NCBI GenBank assembly: GCA_023430725.1
Contig: JAEYZD010000035.1
Coordinates: forward strand, 1-6,853
DNA: 6,853 nucleotides
Reading direction: 5' to 3'
Origin: Bacteroidota bacterium
GTDB lineage: Bacteria; Bacteroidota; Bacteroidia; Bacteroidales; VadinHA17
Numbering within the stretch: position 1 is the stretch's first letter; the number at the start of each line of letters is the position of its first letter. A program made the translations under genes and the position numbers. Positions 1-6,115 of this stretch are shown piece after piece. The notes below the pieces were generated by a model that ran no database searches, was not told where the DNA came from, and saw nothing but the letters and a program-made list of their open reading frames with translations.

Positions 1-1
1 T

Positions 2-358
2 CATCCGGATCTGCATGAGCTCAACAGCTCACTGGCGATGCTGCGTGCCGAGCAGGGCAGGTACGAGGAGAGCAGGGAGTTCTTCCTTAAGGCAGCAAGG
101 CTGATGCCTGAACAGACAAGGATACTGTACAACCTCGGGTTGCTCGAGAATACACTGGGAAACACTGCCCGGGCGGAGGAGTACCTGCTACAAGCACTGA
201 ACATGGAACCCGGCAATTACGATTACCTGTATGCCATGGCCACATTCTCCCTGGAGCATGGCATGAAGGATAAGGCATTGAAATATGCCCGTCAGCTTGC
301 CGACAGGTTTCCGGGTGACCAGGCCGCCAGGCAGCTGATTGAGGCTGCAGGAAAATAA
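2..358 (+). CDS. TPR-repeat protein, C-terminal fragment (5' end outside the window)
   Basis: The reading frame is open from the left edge and ends in TAA at 356-358, giving 118 visible residues with no start in the window. An internal ATG at 38 is unlikely to be the true start, because the residues before it (HPDLHELNSSLA) already fit a TPR helix. Three tetratricopeptide-like units are visible: about residues 5-40 (GRYEESREFFLKAARLMP), 41-74 (LYNLGLLENTLGNTARAEEYLLQAL...P) and 75-108 (YAMATFSLEHGMKDKALKYARQLADRFP). Each shows the Leu/Gly/Tyr/Ala spacing and the closing Pro of the family. TPRs are protein-protein interaction scaffolds; nothing visible shows the partner, the localisation or any N-terminal catalytic domain. 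The stop codon touches the left arm of a strong hairpin. The family call is secure; the specific role is unknown. Confidence 0.85.
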   Translation, partial: HPDLHELNSSLAMLRAEQGRYEESREFFLKAARLMPEQTRILYNLGLLENTLGNTARAEEYLLQALNMEPGNYDYLYAMATFSLEHGMKDKALKYARQLADRFPGDQAARQLIEAAGK

Positions 359-388
359 TAATGAGGCGCATCAAATGCGCCTCATTAT
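358..388. terminator. Perfect 14-bp hairpin between convergent genes, likely bidirectional terminator
   Basis: The arms 358-371 (ATAATGAGGCGCAT) and 375-388 are exact reverse complements around a 3-nt CAA loop. The base of the stem overlaps the last base of the TPR stop codon. Read on the minus strand, the stem is followed by TATTATTTTC, a reasonable U-rich tail. Read on the plus strand, the tail is ATTATATCTAT, which is weaker. The position between two converging genes fits a shared intrinsic terminator that serves the minus-strand transcript best. Confidence 0.75.
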
Positions 389-390
389 AT

Positions 391-427
391 CTATGCAATT
401 ATGAAATGCCACTTCAAAATTACATAG
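391..427 (-). terminator. Second hairpin in the 3' untranslated region of the MmcQ-family gene
   Basis: CTATGCAATT (391-400) is the reverse complement of 418-427 except at one position. That mismatch becomes a G-U wobble in minus-strand RNA and a C-A mismatch in plus-strand RNA, so the fold favours the minus transcript. Inside it, TGAA (402-405) pairs with TTCA (413-416), leaving a 7-nt loop. It is AT-rich with no U-tract directly after it. It may support the stronger hairpin at 358-388 or stabilise the mRNA end rather than terminate on its own. Confidence 0.4.
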
Positions 428-448
428 TCACCTGTTATTATTATTTCT

Positions 449-799
449 TTAAATAAAGGAGTTTCTTTTTGATGCCGGAAGGCTATTAAAAACTATACTG
501 TAAGAATGATCAATCCACTCTTTGATATTACTATCACTTATGTTGCCGGTAAAGTTGATTCCGTTCCAATGCTTTTTATTAAAGTGATAAGCCGGTGTTA
601 CATCAGCGTATCTCTCCCTTAATTCCAATGCTAACCCGGGGTCGCACTTAAGCGTTAATCCCCTGTTATCTTCAGAGAGGTCAAGTAAGGCAAACATTTT
701 CCCGGCGACTTTAAATACCAATGCCGTATCATTGAAAGGGAATTCTTCAGTCACTCCTTTTTTCGATATACAGTAATTCCTGATTTCTTCCTGATTCAT
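449..799 (-). CDS. YjbR/MmcQ-family (DUF419) small protein
   Basis: The product has 116 residues, the usual length for this single-domain family, and is probably cytoplasmic (no signal peptide or membrane segment). Family hallmarks are visible in order: the N-terminal helix MNQEEIRNYCISKKGVTEEFPF (residues 1-22), the strands ALVFKVAGKMFALLDL (26-41), LTLKCDPGLALELRERY (48-64), VTPAYHFNKKHWNGI (67-81) and a C-terminal helix ending YSIVFNSLPASKR (100-112). The fold is known as a CyaY-like double-wing domain sometimes annotated as DNA-binding; no biochemical activity is established, so none is assigned. The start is fixed by a strong GGGAGG six bases upstream. By hand count, GC over 481-780 is about 39%, clearly lower than in the neighbouring tricorn gene, which hints at a different history. 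It lies 90 nt downstream of the tricorn gene on the same strand, so read-through is possible. Confidence 0.88.
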   Translation of the reverse strand: MNQEEIRNYCISKKGVTEEFPFNDTALVFKVAGKMFALLDLSEDNRGLTLKCDPGLALELRERYADVTPAYHFNKKHWNGINFTGNISDSNIKEWIDHSYSIVFNSLPASKRNSFI

Positions 800-805
800 T
801 TATTT

Positions 806-811
806 CCTCCC
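806..811 (-). promoter_or_regulatory. Strong Shine-Dalgarno site of the MmcQ-family gene
   Basis: On the minus strand the sequence reads GGGAGG, then AAATAA, then ATG: a near-perfect anti-16S match at 6-nt spacing. It selects the ATG at 799 as the start. It stands out because the tricorn, YciI-like and MFS genes in this window have no comparable site. Confidence 0.75.
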
Positions 812-889
812 TTAATTTGAATGGAGCAATTAGAGAAACTTCAACAAGATAACCTTATTAATTATGTTAAAAGGACATAATATTCTTAA

Positions 890-3800
890 CTACCTGTCGA
901 CCGGGTACGGCTTATGCTGAGGCCAGCGGCGAGGCTCTTCAGTGATTTTCTTCATCACCACCTCCACGGCTTTCATCAGCTGAGTGTCATATCCCTCTGA
1001 GTACTTTTTCGAATCAATGTCAATTATGATATCAGGAGTGACACCCTCATTCTCCACAACCCATTCACCCTTTTCATTGTAGATGCGGTAGTCGGGTGCG
1101 GTGATTGTACCCCCGTCAATCAGCTCGATGAACTGGGATACCCCTACCAGTCCGCCCCAGGTGCGGGTGCCTATTATCGGCCCCATTCCGAACCACCGGA
1201 ACTCATAGGGCAGCTCATCACCGCCTGAGCCGGCATACCTGTTTGTAATGAGTGCCATGTGTGCATCAACAGCCAGGTGCGGTATGGGCTGGTCAACAGA
1301 TTGCCTGCGTGTCCAGAATGCGTGCGGTTTCTTCTGCAGACGCTGCAGGAAGATCTCCGGATCGAGTCCGCCGCCGTTGAACCGGCCGTCAATTACAAGC
1401 CCTTCCTTCTTCGTCTGTGAGTAGAAGTACCTGGGGAAATCAGTAGCTGATCCGTTCCAGGTGTCAGGCAGGTATATGTAACCTATCTTTCCGCCTGAGG
1501 CTTTGTCAACTGCCTTGCGGTTTGACTCCAGCCAGTCCATGTAACGGAAACTGTTTTCGCTTCCGGCCGGAACAACAGTCACCTCGCGTGCACCTGTCAG
1601 AGTCGGCTTTGAGTTAACTGTCAGTGTCACCTGCTTGCCGGCCAGGCCAACAAAATAACTGTACACCTCCCTGTCAGCCTTTACTTCGGTATTGTTAACC
1701 CTGAGAAGGTAGTCGCCCTCAGTAATATTGATACCCGGTTTTGCGAGCGGCGGCCATGCCTCACGCGACCAGTCCTTCTCCCTGTAGATTTTAGCAAAGC
1801 TGTAAAGGTTATTCTGGCTGTCGACTGAATAATCGGCACCGAGCATTCCTACATTTACCCGCTCGGCGTTACGTTTGCTGTCTCCGCCGTACACGTATGT
1901 GTGTGAAGTGTTTAGCTCGGCTATCATCTCCCCGATGATGAATGTGAGGTCCTGCCGGCATGTGGCCCTGTCGGCCAGTTTTTCGTATTTCAGCCTGATT
2001 GCCGGCCAGTCCTGACCATGCATTCCGGGTTCATAATAGTAGTCGCGTTCCATCCGCCATGCCTCGTTGAAGATCTGTTTCCACTCGCTAACCGGGTCAT
2101 ACCATACCTTCAGGTCGGTCAGCTTCAGGGGAGCAGGGTTTCCTCCGTCTGCAGGCATCAGTGACACACCTCCGTCCTTGCGCAGGACGATTGTGCTGCC
2201 GTCAGCAGACAGCCGGTAGTCATCAATCCCATCGGTCAGAGCGGACTGTTTCGCCGATTTGAAACTCCATGAGAAGAGGTTCATCGGTCCGTGTCCGGCA
2301 ACCTCGAAGCGGTTGAAGTTACCCTCGTCGCTGTTGAGGTAGAACAGAGCCCTGTTGTTTACCGCAAGGTTCCGGTAGTTGCCTTTTGCAACCGGGAGTG
2401 CTTCCACCCTGTCTGTAATGCCATCGAAGTCGATCCTTATTGTGGACGGTGACCCTGCTGCAGGCACAGCTATTGTCTTTCCTGATGCTTTTGCCTTACC
2501 GGCTGCCTGGGCAACAGGAACGACAACGGGTGACACAGCTGCAAGTGGCTCCTCGTCACTTTTAAACGGCATCAGTGATTTCCCGTCTTTTTTAAGGGTT
2601 ATCGCATAAATGCCCGCAATCTTCTGATATACCATCTCCCACTCGAGATCACAGTAAGTGGGTTCAAACCGGCGGTTGGAGATGAAGACGATATGTTCTC
2701 CGTCAGATGTAAACAGCGGGTTGAAATCGTTGAAGAGCCCGTTGCTGATGGAGTTGATGCTCTTTGCCTCAAGTCCGTAGACATAAAGCTGGTACATGAA
2801 TGCCTCATTCATCTTCGAGTAGACAATATACCGGCTGTCGGGCGACCATGAGTAGTCAAAGATGGATTTGACGTCAAGTGAAACGTCGACATTCTCATAT
2901 TCTTCCTTGTCAACTTTTGTAATTGCCTTTGAGGCGATGTCAATATACCAGAGTGTCAGTGTCTGGTCTGTCCAGGCAATCTTTTTGCTGTCAGGAGACC
3001 ACTTCGGGGTGTGGCGGTACCCGGCGCCCAGGGAGGTCAGTTTCACCGGCTCCCCGCTGCCGTCAGGTTTCATGGTATAGAGTTCATATTCGCCTGAAGC
3101 GTCAGAGAAGTATGCAATCCATTTTCCATCGGGCGACCATACTGCATCCTTATCGCGGGCTCCCGAAGAGGCGGTCAGGTTGCGTACAGGCCCCTCCTTT
3201 TCCGGGAGGGTGAAAATATCACCCCGGGCAACCACAAGTGCCCTGCTGCCGGATGATGAGATATCAGCTCTTGTGATATTGTGGCTTACATCCTTCATAA
3301 ACGGACGCCGCTCCTCCATGTCGGTAAGGATCTTTACAGGGACCCTGGCGGAGGCACCTGAAGCCAGGTCAAGTTTCCAGATGTCACCGCCAAGTTCATA
3401 GACAACCTGGTTTCCGCCGAAATCGGGGTGACGAACATCGTACTCCTTATGCTTTGTGACCTGCTCAATTTTTCCGCTGATCGGATCACAGGACCAGATG
3501 TTGAGTACCCTGTCACGGTCTGAGCTGAAGTATATTTTATTGCCGATCCACATCGGCCACCTGTCGGAGCCGTCGTAGTTGCTTATATTGGTCTCCTTGT
3601 CTGTCGCGAGGTCGTAGATGTAGACCTCCTGTGCCCTTCCTCCCTTATACCTCTTCCAGGTAGCGTTATCCTGCGAGTCCTTGTTGTAGGCTATCTTCGT
3701 CCCGTCAGGAGAGAAACTTCCGCGGGCGGCGTCGTACATGATCATCTCCTCCAGCCCGGTGCCGTCAGGCGATACCATGTACATTTTCACATACCTCGAG

Positions 3801-4216
3801 GGGCTGTTGCGGCCCGAGGTGAACATGATCTTGTTCCTGAAGGCATTCCATCCAATGACCTCATCCATCCCTGGATGAAACGTCAGCCTTTTTATGTCAC
3901 CCCCGTCTATATTCATGACATAGACATCGGCATTGCCGTCATATTCACCGGTGAAGGCTATCAGGCTGCCGTCAGGAGATATTTCGGGATATGTCTCACG
4001 GCCGTCACTGAATGTAAGCCTGCAGGCTGTTCCTCCATCAGCGGCAACCTTCCAGAGGTCGCCGCCGCTGGCGAAGACGATTGTGTTCCCCTGTATGTCA
4101 GGGTACTGCATGAACGAATCCTGTGCGCCGGCGGTAAATACGGTTGCAAGAAGAATCGCTGTCAGCAGCCCGGCAAAATGGATTGCCCTGCCGGATTGGC
4201 ATTGGTAGTTTTTCAT
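890..4216 (-). CDS. Exported tricorn protease homologue (S41-family serine peptidase with tandem beta-propellers)
   Basis: The product has 1108 residues, typical for bacterial tricorn homologues. Residues 1-31 form a signal peptide (basic start, hydrophobic core GLLTAILLATVF, probable cleavage after AGA), so the mature enzyme should be periplasmic. Two TolB/PD40-type beta-propellers follow, about 35-300 and 310-690, with repeated SPDG-type motifs at about 80, 169, 361, 407, 458 and 504. An Ala/Pro/Val-rich linker lies at about 555-592. Next come a helical C1 region (about 700-775), a PDZ-like domain (about 785-885) and the S41 catalytic domain (about 895-1090). By analogy to archaeal tricorn, likely active-site residues are Ser771-His772 (NTSHTY), the nucleophile Ser997 (YAGSGGD), Gly950 for the oxyanion hole (NGGG) and Glu1055 (VVENEGVTPD). 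All keep the spacing of the archaeal enzyme. Tricorn enzymes cut oligopeptides, with the propellers filtering access. No Shine-Dalgarno site precedes the ATG; the YciI-like gene ends 25 nt upstream. Confidence 0.93.
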   Translation of the reverse strand: MKNYQCQSGRAIHFAGLLTAILLATVFTAGAQDSFMQYPDIQGNTIVFASGGDLWKVAADGGTACRLTFSDGRETYPEISPDGSLIAFTGEYDGNADVYVMNIDGGDIKRLTFHPGMDEVIGWNAFRNKIMFTSGRNSPSRYVKMYMVSPDGTGLEEMIMYDAARGSFSPDGTKIAYNKDSQDNATWKRYKGGRAQEVYIYDLATDKETNISNYDGSDRWPMWIGNKIYFSSDRDRVLNIWSCDPISGKIEQVTKHKEYDVRHPDFGGNQVVYELGGDIWKLDLASGASARVPVKILTDMEERRPFMKDVSHNITRADISSSGSRALVVARGDIFTLPEKEGPVRNLTASSGARDKDAVWSPDGKWIAYFSDASGEYELYTMKPDGSGEPVKLTSLGAGYRHTPKWSPDSKKIAWTDQTLTLWYIDIASKAITKVDKEEYENVDVSLDVKSIFDYSWSPDSRYIVYSKMNEAFMYQLYVYGLEAKSINSISNGLFNDFNPLFTSDGEHIVFISNRRFEPTYCDLEWEMVYQKIAGIYAITLKKDGKSLMPFKSDEEPLAAVSPVVVPVAQAAGKAKASGKTIAVPAAGSPSTIRIDFDGITDRVEALPVAKGNYRNLAVNNRALFYLNSDEGNFNRFEVAGHGPMNLFSWSFKSAKQSALTDGIDDYRLSADGSTIVLRKDGGVSLMPADGGNPAPLKLTDLKVWYDPVSEWKQIFNEAWRMERDYYYEPGMHGQDWPAIRLKYEKLADRATCRQDLTFIIGEMIAELNTSHTYVYGGDSKRNAERVNVGMLGADYSVDSQNNLYSFAKIYREKDWSREAWPPLAKPGINITEGDYLLRVNNTEVKADREVYSYFVGLAGKQVTLTVNSKPTLTGAREVTVVPAGSENSFRYMDWLESNRKAVDKASGGKIGYIYLPDTWNGSATDFPRYFYSQTKKEGLVIDGRFNGGGLDPEIFLQRLQKKPHAFWTRRQSVDQPIPHLAVDAHMALITNRYAGSGGDELPYEFRWFGMGPIIGTRTWGGLVGVSQFIELIDGGTITAPDYRIYNEKGEWVVENEGVTPDIIIDIDSKKYSEGYDTQLMKAVEVVMKKITEEPRRWPQHKPYPVDR

Positions 4217-4241
4217 ATGATTTGATGATTTAGGATTCAGA

Positions 4242-4514
4242 TTAAAATGTCACCACCATCCACGGCCTGACAGACCATTCTGTTATGAGACCGTTCTTTA
4301 CGTATGGGTCACGGCTGACAAAGTCGTGTGCCGCCTGGGGAGTGTCTCCACTGAAGATAAGCACAGCCCCGTCTGCCGGCTCGGCCAGTGCTCCGGCCAT
4401 AAAAAGACGACCGTCACTGTGGAACTCTTCAACCAGTCCGAGATGATCAGGCCGGAACATAGCCCTGCGCTCAATGTAATTTTCTACTGTCTTGTAAAAG
4501 AGGATGTAATACAT
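4242..4514 (-). CDS. YciI-like (YCII-related) small protein
   Basis: The product has 90 residues, a normal size for the stand-alone ferredoxin-like (dimeric alpha-beta barrel) YCII domain. Visible hallmarks are the N-terminal strand YYILFYKTV, the RPDHLGLVEEF segment with conserved His24, SDGRLFMAGAL with Asp34 and Gly41, AVLIFSG (50-56), and RDPYVKNGLITEWSVRPWMVV (68-88), the classical DPY...GL...V.PW ending. His and Asp in this family are proposed to form an active-site pair, but the substrate is generally unknown, so no reaction is assigned. It is cytoplasmic by appearance (no signal peptide). It is probably the first gene of a minus-strand unit with the tricorn gene. No Shine-Dalgarno sequence is evident before the ATG (AAAGATTTCCAGT). 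Confidence 0.87.
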   Translation of the reverse strand: MYYILFYKTVENYIERRAMFRPDHLGLVEEFHSDGRLFMAGALAEPADGAVLIFSGDTPQAAHDFVSRDPYVKNGLITEWSVRPWMVVTF

Positions 4515-4635
4515 ACTGGAAATCTTTAATTGTCACTGAATCTGCTGCAACGGATATTATTCAATCCGTTATTTCAATGCCACAAGTTATAAATTTCACC
4601 GGAAGAATACCGGGCCGGAAATGTTAATGCTGATC

Positions 4636-4761
4636 CCGGAAAGTTGAGTTAACCTGAAAGGATGATCGCGAATCCGGAAGGTTGAATTGATATGGGAGGT
4701 TGACAGCGAATCCGGAAGGTTGAATTGATCTGAAAGGTTGATCGCGAACCCGGAAGGTTGA
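4636..4761 (+). repeat. 38-bp tandem repeat containing seven AGGTTGA-type heptamers
   Basis: CCGGAA recurs exactly every 38 bases at 4636, 4674, 4712 and 4750, each followed by (A/G)GTTGA. Each full unit carries a second half with AGG(T/A)TGA. The heptamers therefore start at 4641 (AAGTTGA), 4659 (AGGATGA), 4679, 4697, 4717, 4735 and 4755 (the last five all AGGTTGA), with spacings alternating 18, 20, 18, 20, 18, 20. Units 4664-4701 and 4702-4739 match at most positions. Degenerate CCGGAA copies also occur at 4599 and 4615. The 38-bp period is not divisible by three and the units contain stops, so the repeat is not coding. No inverted copies of AGGTTGA were seen, so it is a direct-repeat array rather than a set of hairpins. 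Confidence 0.9.
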
Positions 4762-4785
4762 TTTCTTTTTTTGTGAAAGATGGCC

Positions 4786-4839
4786 GTGTAATTTCTGAAA
4801 AGCTACTTTTACACACTGGTTATCGTATCAGATCAGTGT
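4786..4839 (+). promoter_or_regulatory. Short inverted repeats upstream of the MFS gene, possible operator
   Basis: GTGTAA (4786-4791) pairs with TTACAC (4809-4814), and the overlapping ACACTG (4813-4818) pairs with CAGTGT (4834-4839). The arms are only six bases each, with 17- and 15-nt loops, so chance is a real possibility. Their place just before the transporter start makes an operator or leader structure conceivable; nothing identifies a regulator. Confidence 0.25.
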
Positions 4840-4876
4840 AAGACGGACAGGCACAGTTCAAAAACAATCTATTTTC

Positions 4877-6115
4877 ATGAAGGAGACTGAATTCAGGATT
4901 TACGGTTACAGGTGGGTCATGCTGTCTGTCTATATGATTGCAATAGCTGTCAACCAGATCATGTGGATCACCTTTGCACCGATTACACGTGATGCAGCGT
5001 TGTTCTACGGGGTTTCCGATCTTCAGATCGGTATTCTCTCGATGAGTTTCATGATAGTGTATCTGATTGTGTCAATCCCTGCCTCGTGGATTATTGACAC
5101 CTATGGCATCCGTGCCGGTGTTGGCACTGGCGTTGTCCTCACCGGGGTGTTCGGGATTTTACGGGGACTTTTCTCGAGTGACTATAACCTGCTTCTTATC
5201 TTTCAGGTAGGCATTGCAATCGGCCAGCCGTTCCTGCTCAATTCAATCACAAAGGTGGCTTCAAGATGGTTTCCGGTCAGCGAGAGAGCCACTGCCTCCG
5301 GGCTTGGGACACTGGCTATGTATTTCGGAATACTGCTTGGCATGAGCCTGACACCGTTCCTTGTAAACGGCAGGGGGATCGACGGAATGCTTTATCTGTA
5401 CGGCACCGTATCACTGGCTGCTGCTGTTCTCTTCCTTACCTTCGCGAAAGAGCGGCCCGTCACACCTCCTTGCCGCCCGGACCAGGAGGAGCGTGCCCTT
5501 GCCATCGACGGAATGAGGCTCCTTTTCCGCAACAGGGATTTCCTGTGGCTTATGGTCATCTTTTTCATTGGTCTGGGGGTATTCAACTGCGTTACCACCT
5601 GGATTGAAAATATCCTGAGCCCAAGAGGTTTCTCCGCTGAACAGGCAGGCATTTCCGGAGGACTGATGATTCTTGGGGGTATCGCCGGTGCCATAATCAT
5701 GCCGGTCCTGTCAGACCGCTACAGGAGGAGAATCCCTTTCATAATGATTGCCCTCGCGGGAGCCACTCTGAGCCTGGCGGGAATCACTTTCTCCGGAAAC
5801 TACACGTTGCTACTTGTTTCTGCAGCTGCCTTCGGATTCTTCCTGTTGAGCTCCGGGCCAATTGGATTCCAGTACGGGGCAGAGGTGACCTTTCCTGTTT
5901 CCGAAGGGACCTCAAACGGCTTTCTCCTCCTGATGGGACAGGTATCCGGAATTGCATTCATATTCGGCATGGACTGGTTCAAGTCACCGGTAACGGGATC
6001 AATGACAATACCGTTAACCGTACTTGGTGTCCTTATGTTTATAAGCTTCCTGCTTTCAATAAGGCTAAAGGAATCTGCTTTCCTGACCGATGACAAAAAG
6101 GGTGATATACGATGA
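4877..6115 (+). CDS. Major facilitator superfamily transporter, FLVCR-like
   Basis: This 412-residue inner-membrane protein has about twelve hydrophobic helices in two halves of six (approximately 12-34, 50-72, 80-98, 103-124, 141-163, 170-189, then 222-242, 256-277, 286-303, 308-327, 346-364, 374-394). The central cytoplasmic loop (190-221) is charged. The MFS loop 2-3 signature appears as DTYGIR (74-79) and its counterpart in the second half as SDRYRRR (279-285). The segments VNQIMW (25-30), FYGVSDLQIGILSMSFM (43-59), the IDTYGIR turn, QPFLLNSITKVASRWFP (117-133) and ERATASGLG (136-144) recall the FLVCR family of haem/choline-type carriers. That resemblance is from memory of family sequences; the substrate remains unknown. 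The start ATG has an A-rich upstream region and no clear Shine-Dalgarno site. The stop overlaps the next gene's start as ATGA. Confidence 0.9.
   Translation: MKETEFRIYGYRWVMLSVYMIAIAVNQIMWITFAPITRDAALFYGVSDLQIGILSMSFMIVYLIVSIPASWIIDTYGIRAGVGTGVVLTGVFGILRGLFSSDYNLLLIFQVGIAIGQPFLLNSITKVASRWFPVSERATASGLGTLAMYFGILLGMSLTPFLVNGRGIDGMLYLYGTVSLAAAVLFLTFAKERPVTPPCRPDQEERALAIDGMRLLFRNRDFLWLMVIFFIGLGVFNCVTTWIENILSPRGFSAEQAGISGGLMILGGIAGAIIMPVLSDRYRRRIPFIMIALAGATLSLAGITFSGNYTLLLVSAAAFGFFLLSSGPIGFQYGAEVTFPVSEGTSNGFLLLMGQVSGIAFIFGMDWFKSPVTGSMTIPLTVLGVLMFISFLLSIRLKESAFLTDDKKGDIR

Larger units (their letters stand above)
4515..4876. other. Divergent intergenic spacer with tandem repeats, no gene
   Basis: These 362 nt separate the divergently transcribed YciI-like and MFS genes, so promoters for both must lie here unless transcription enters from elsewhere. 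I find no RNA gene. The plus strand has TGA stops in every frame because of the repeats. The minus strand is locally open but has no ATG start. The centre (4636-4761) is a 38-bp tandem repeat followed by a T7 run (4766-4772); the right part has short inverted repeats. No convincing -33/-7 promoter pair could be fixed on either strand: TAATTTCT at 4789-4796 partly resembles the Bacteroidota -7 TAnnTTTG, but its upstream TTG is spaced too closely. Confidence 0.7.

Noticed and set aside
38..358. ATG at 38 as the real start of the TPR gene
   Set aside because: The frame is open and TPR-like before it, and the edge of the window cuts the gene; a complete 106-residue protein would start in the middle of a repeat helix.
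861..881. Inverted repeat ATTATGT/ACATAAT just after the tricorn stop, as a terminator
   Set aside because: The stem is seven bases with only one G-C pair and there is no clear U-tract, too weak to call; it leaves open whether the MmcQ gene is co-transcribed with the tricorn gene.
2379..3401. Several open frames of 70-100 codons antisense to the tricorn gene
   Set aside because: They lie entirely inside a well-supported 1108-residue gene, show low-complexity Ser/Arg/Pro-rich translations without recognisable domains, and are expected by chance opposite a GC-rich coding strand.
3100..4000. Recurrent near-identical DNA such as GTCAGGAGA and TCGGGCGACCA on the plus strand
   Set aside because: These are the antisense of the repeated SPDG motifs of the beta-propeller blades, so they are explained by protein repeats.
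4636..4761. CRISPR array
   Set aside because: The units are contiguous and similar along their whole length, with no variable spacers and no cas genes nearby.
4626..4765. Possible peptide encoded through the tandem repeat on the minus strand
   Set aside because: The frame is open only because the repeat lacks minus-strand stops; there is no ATG, and a 38-bp period would shift the frame at each unit.
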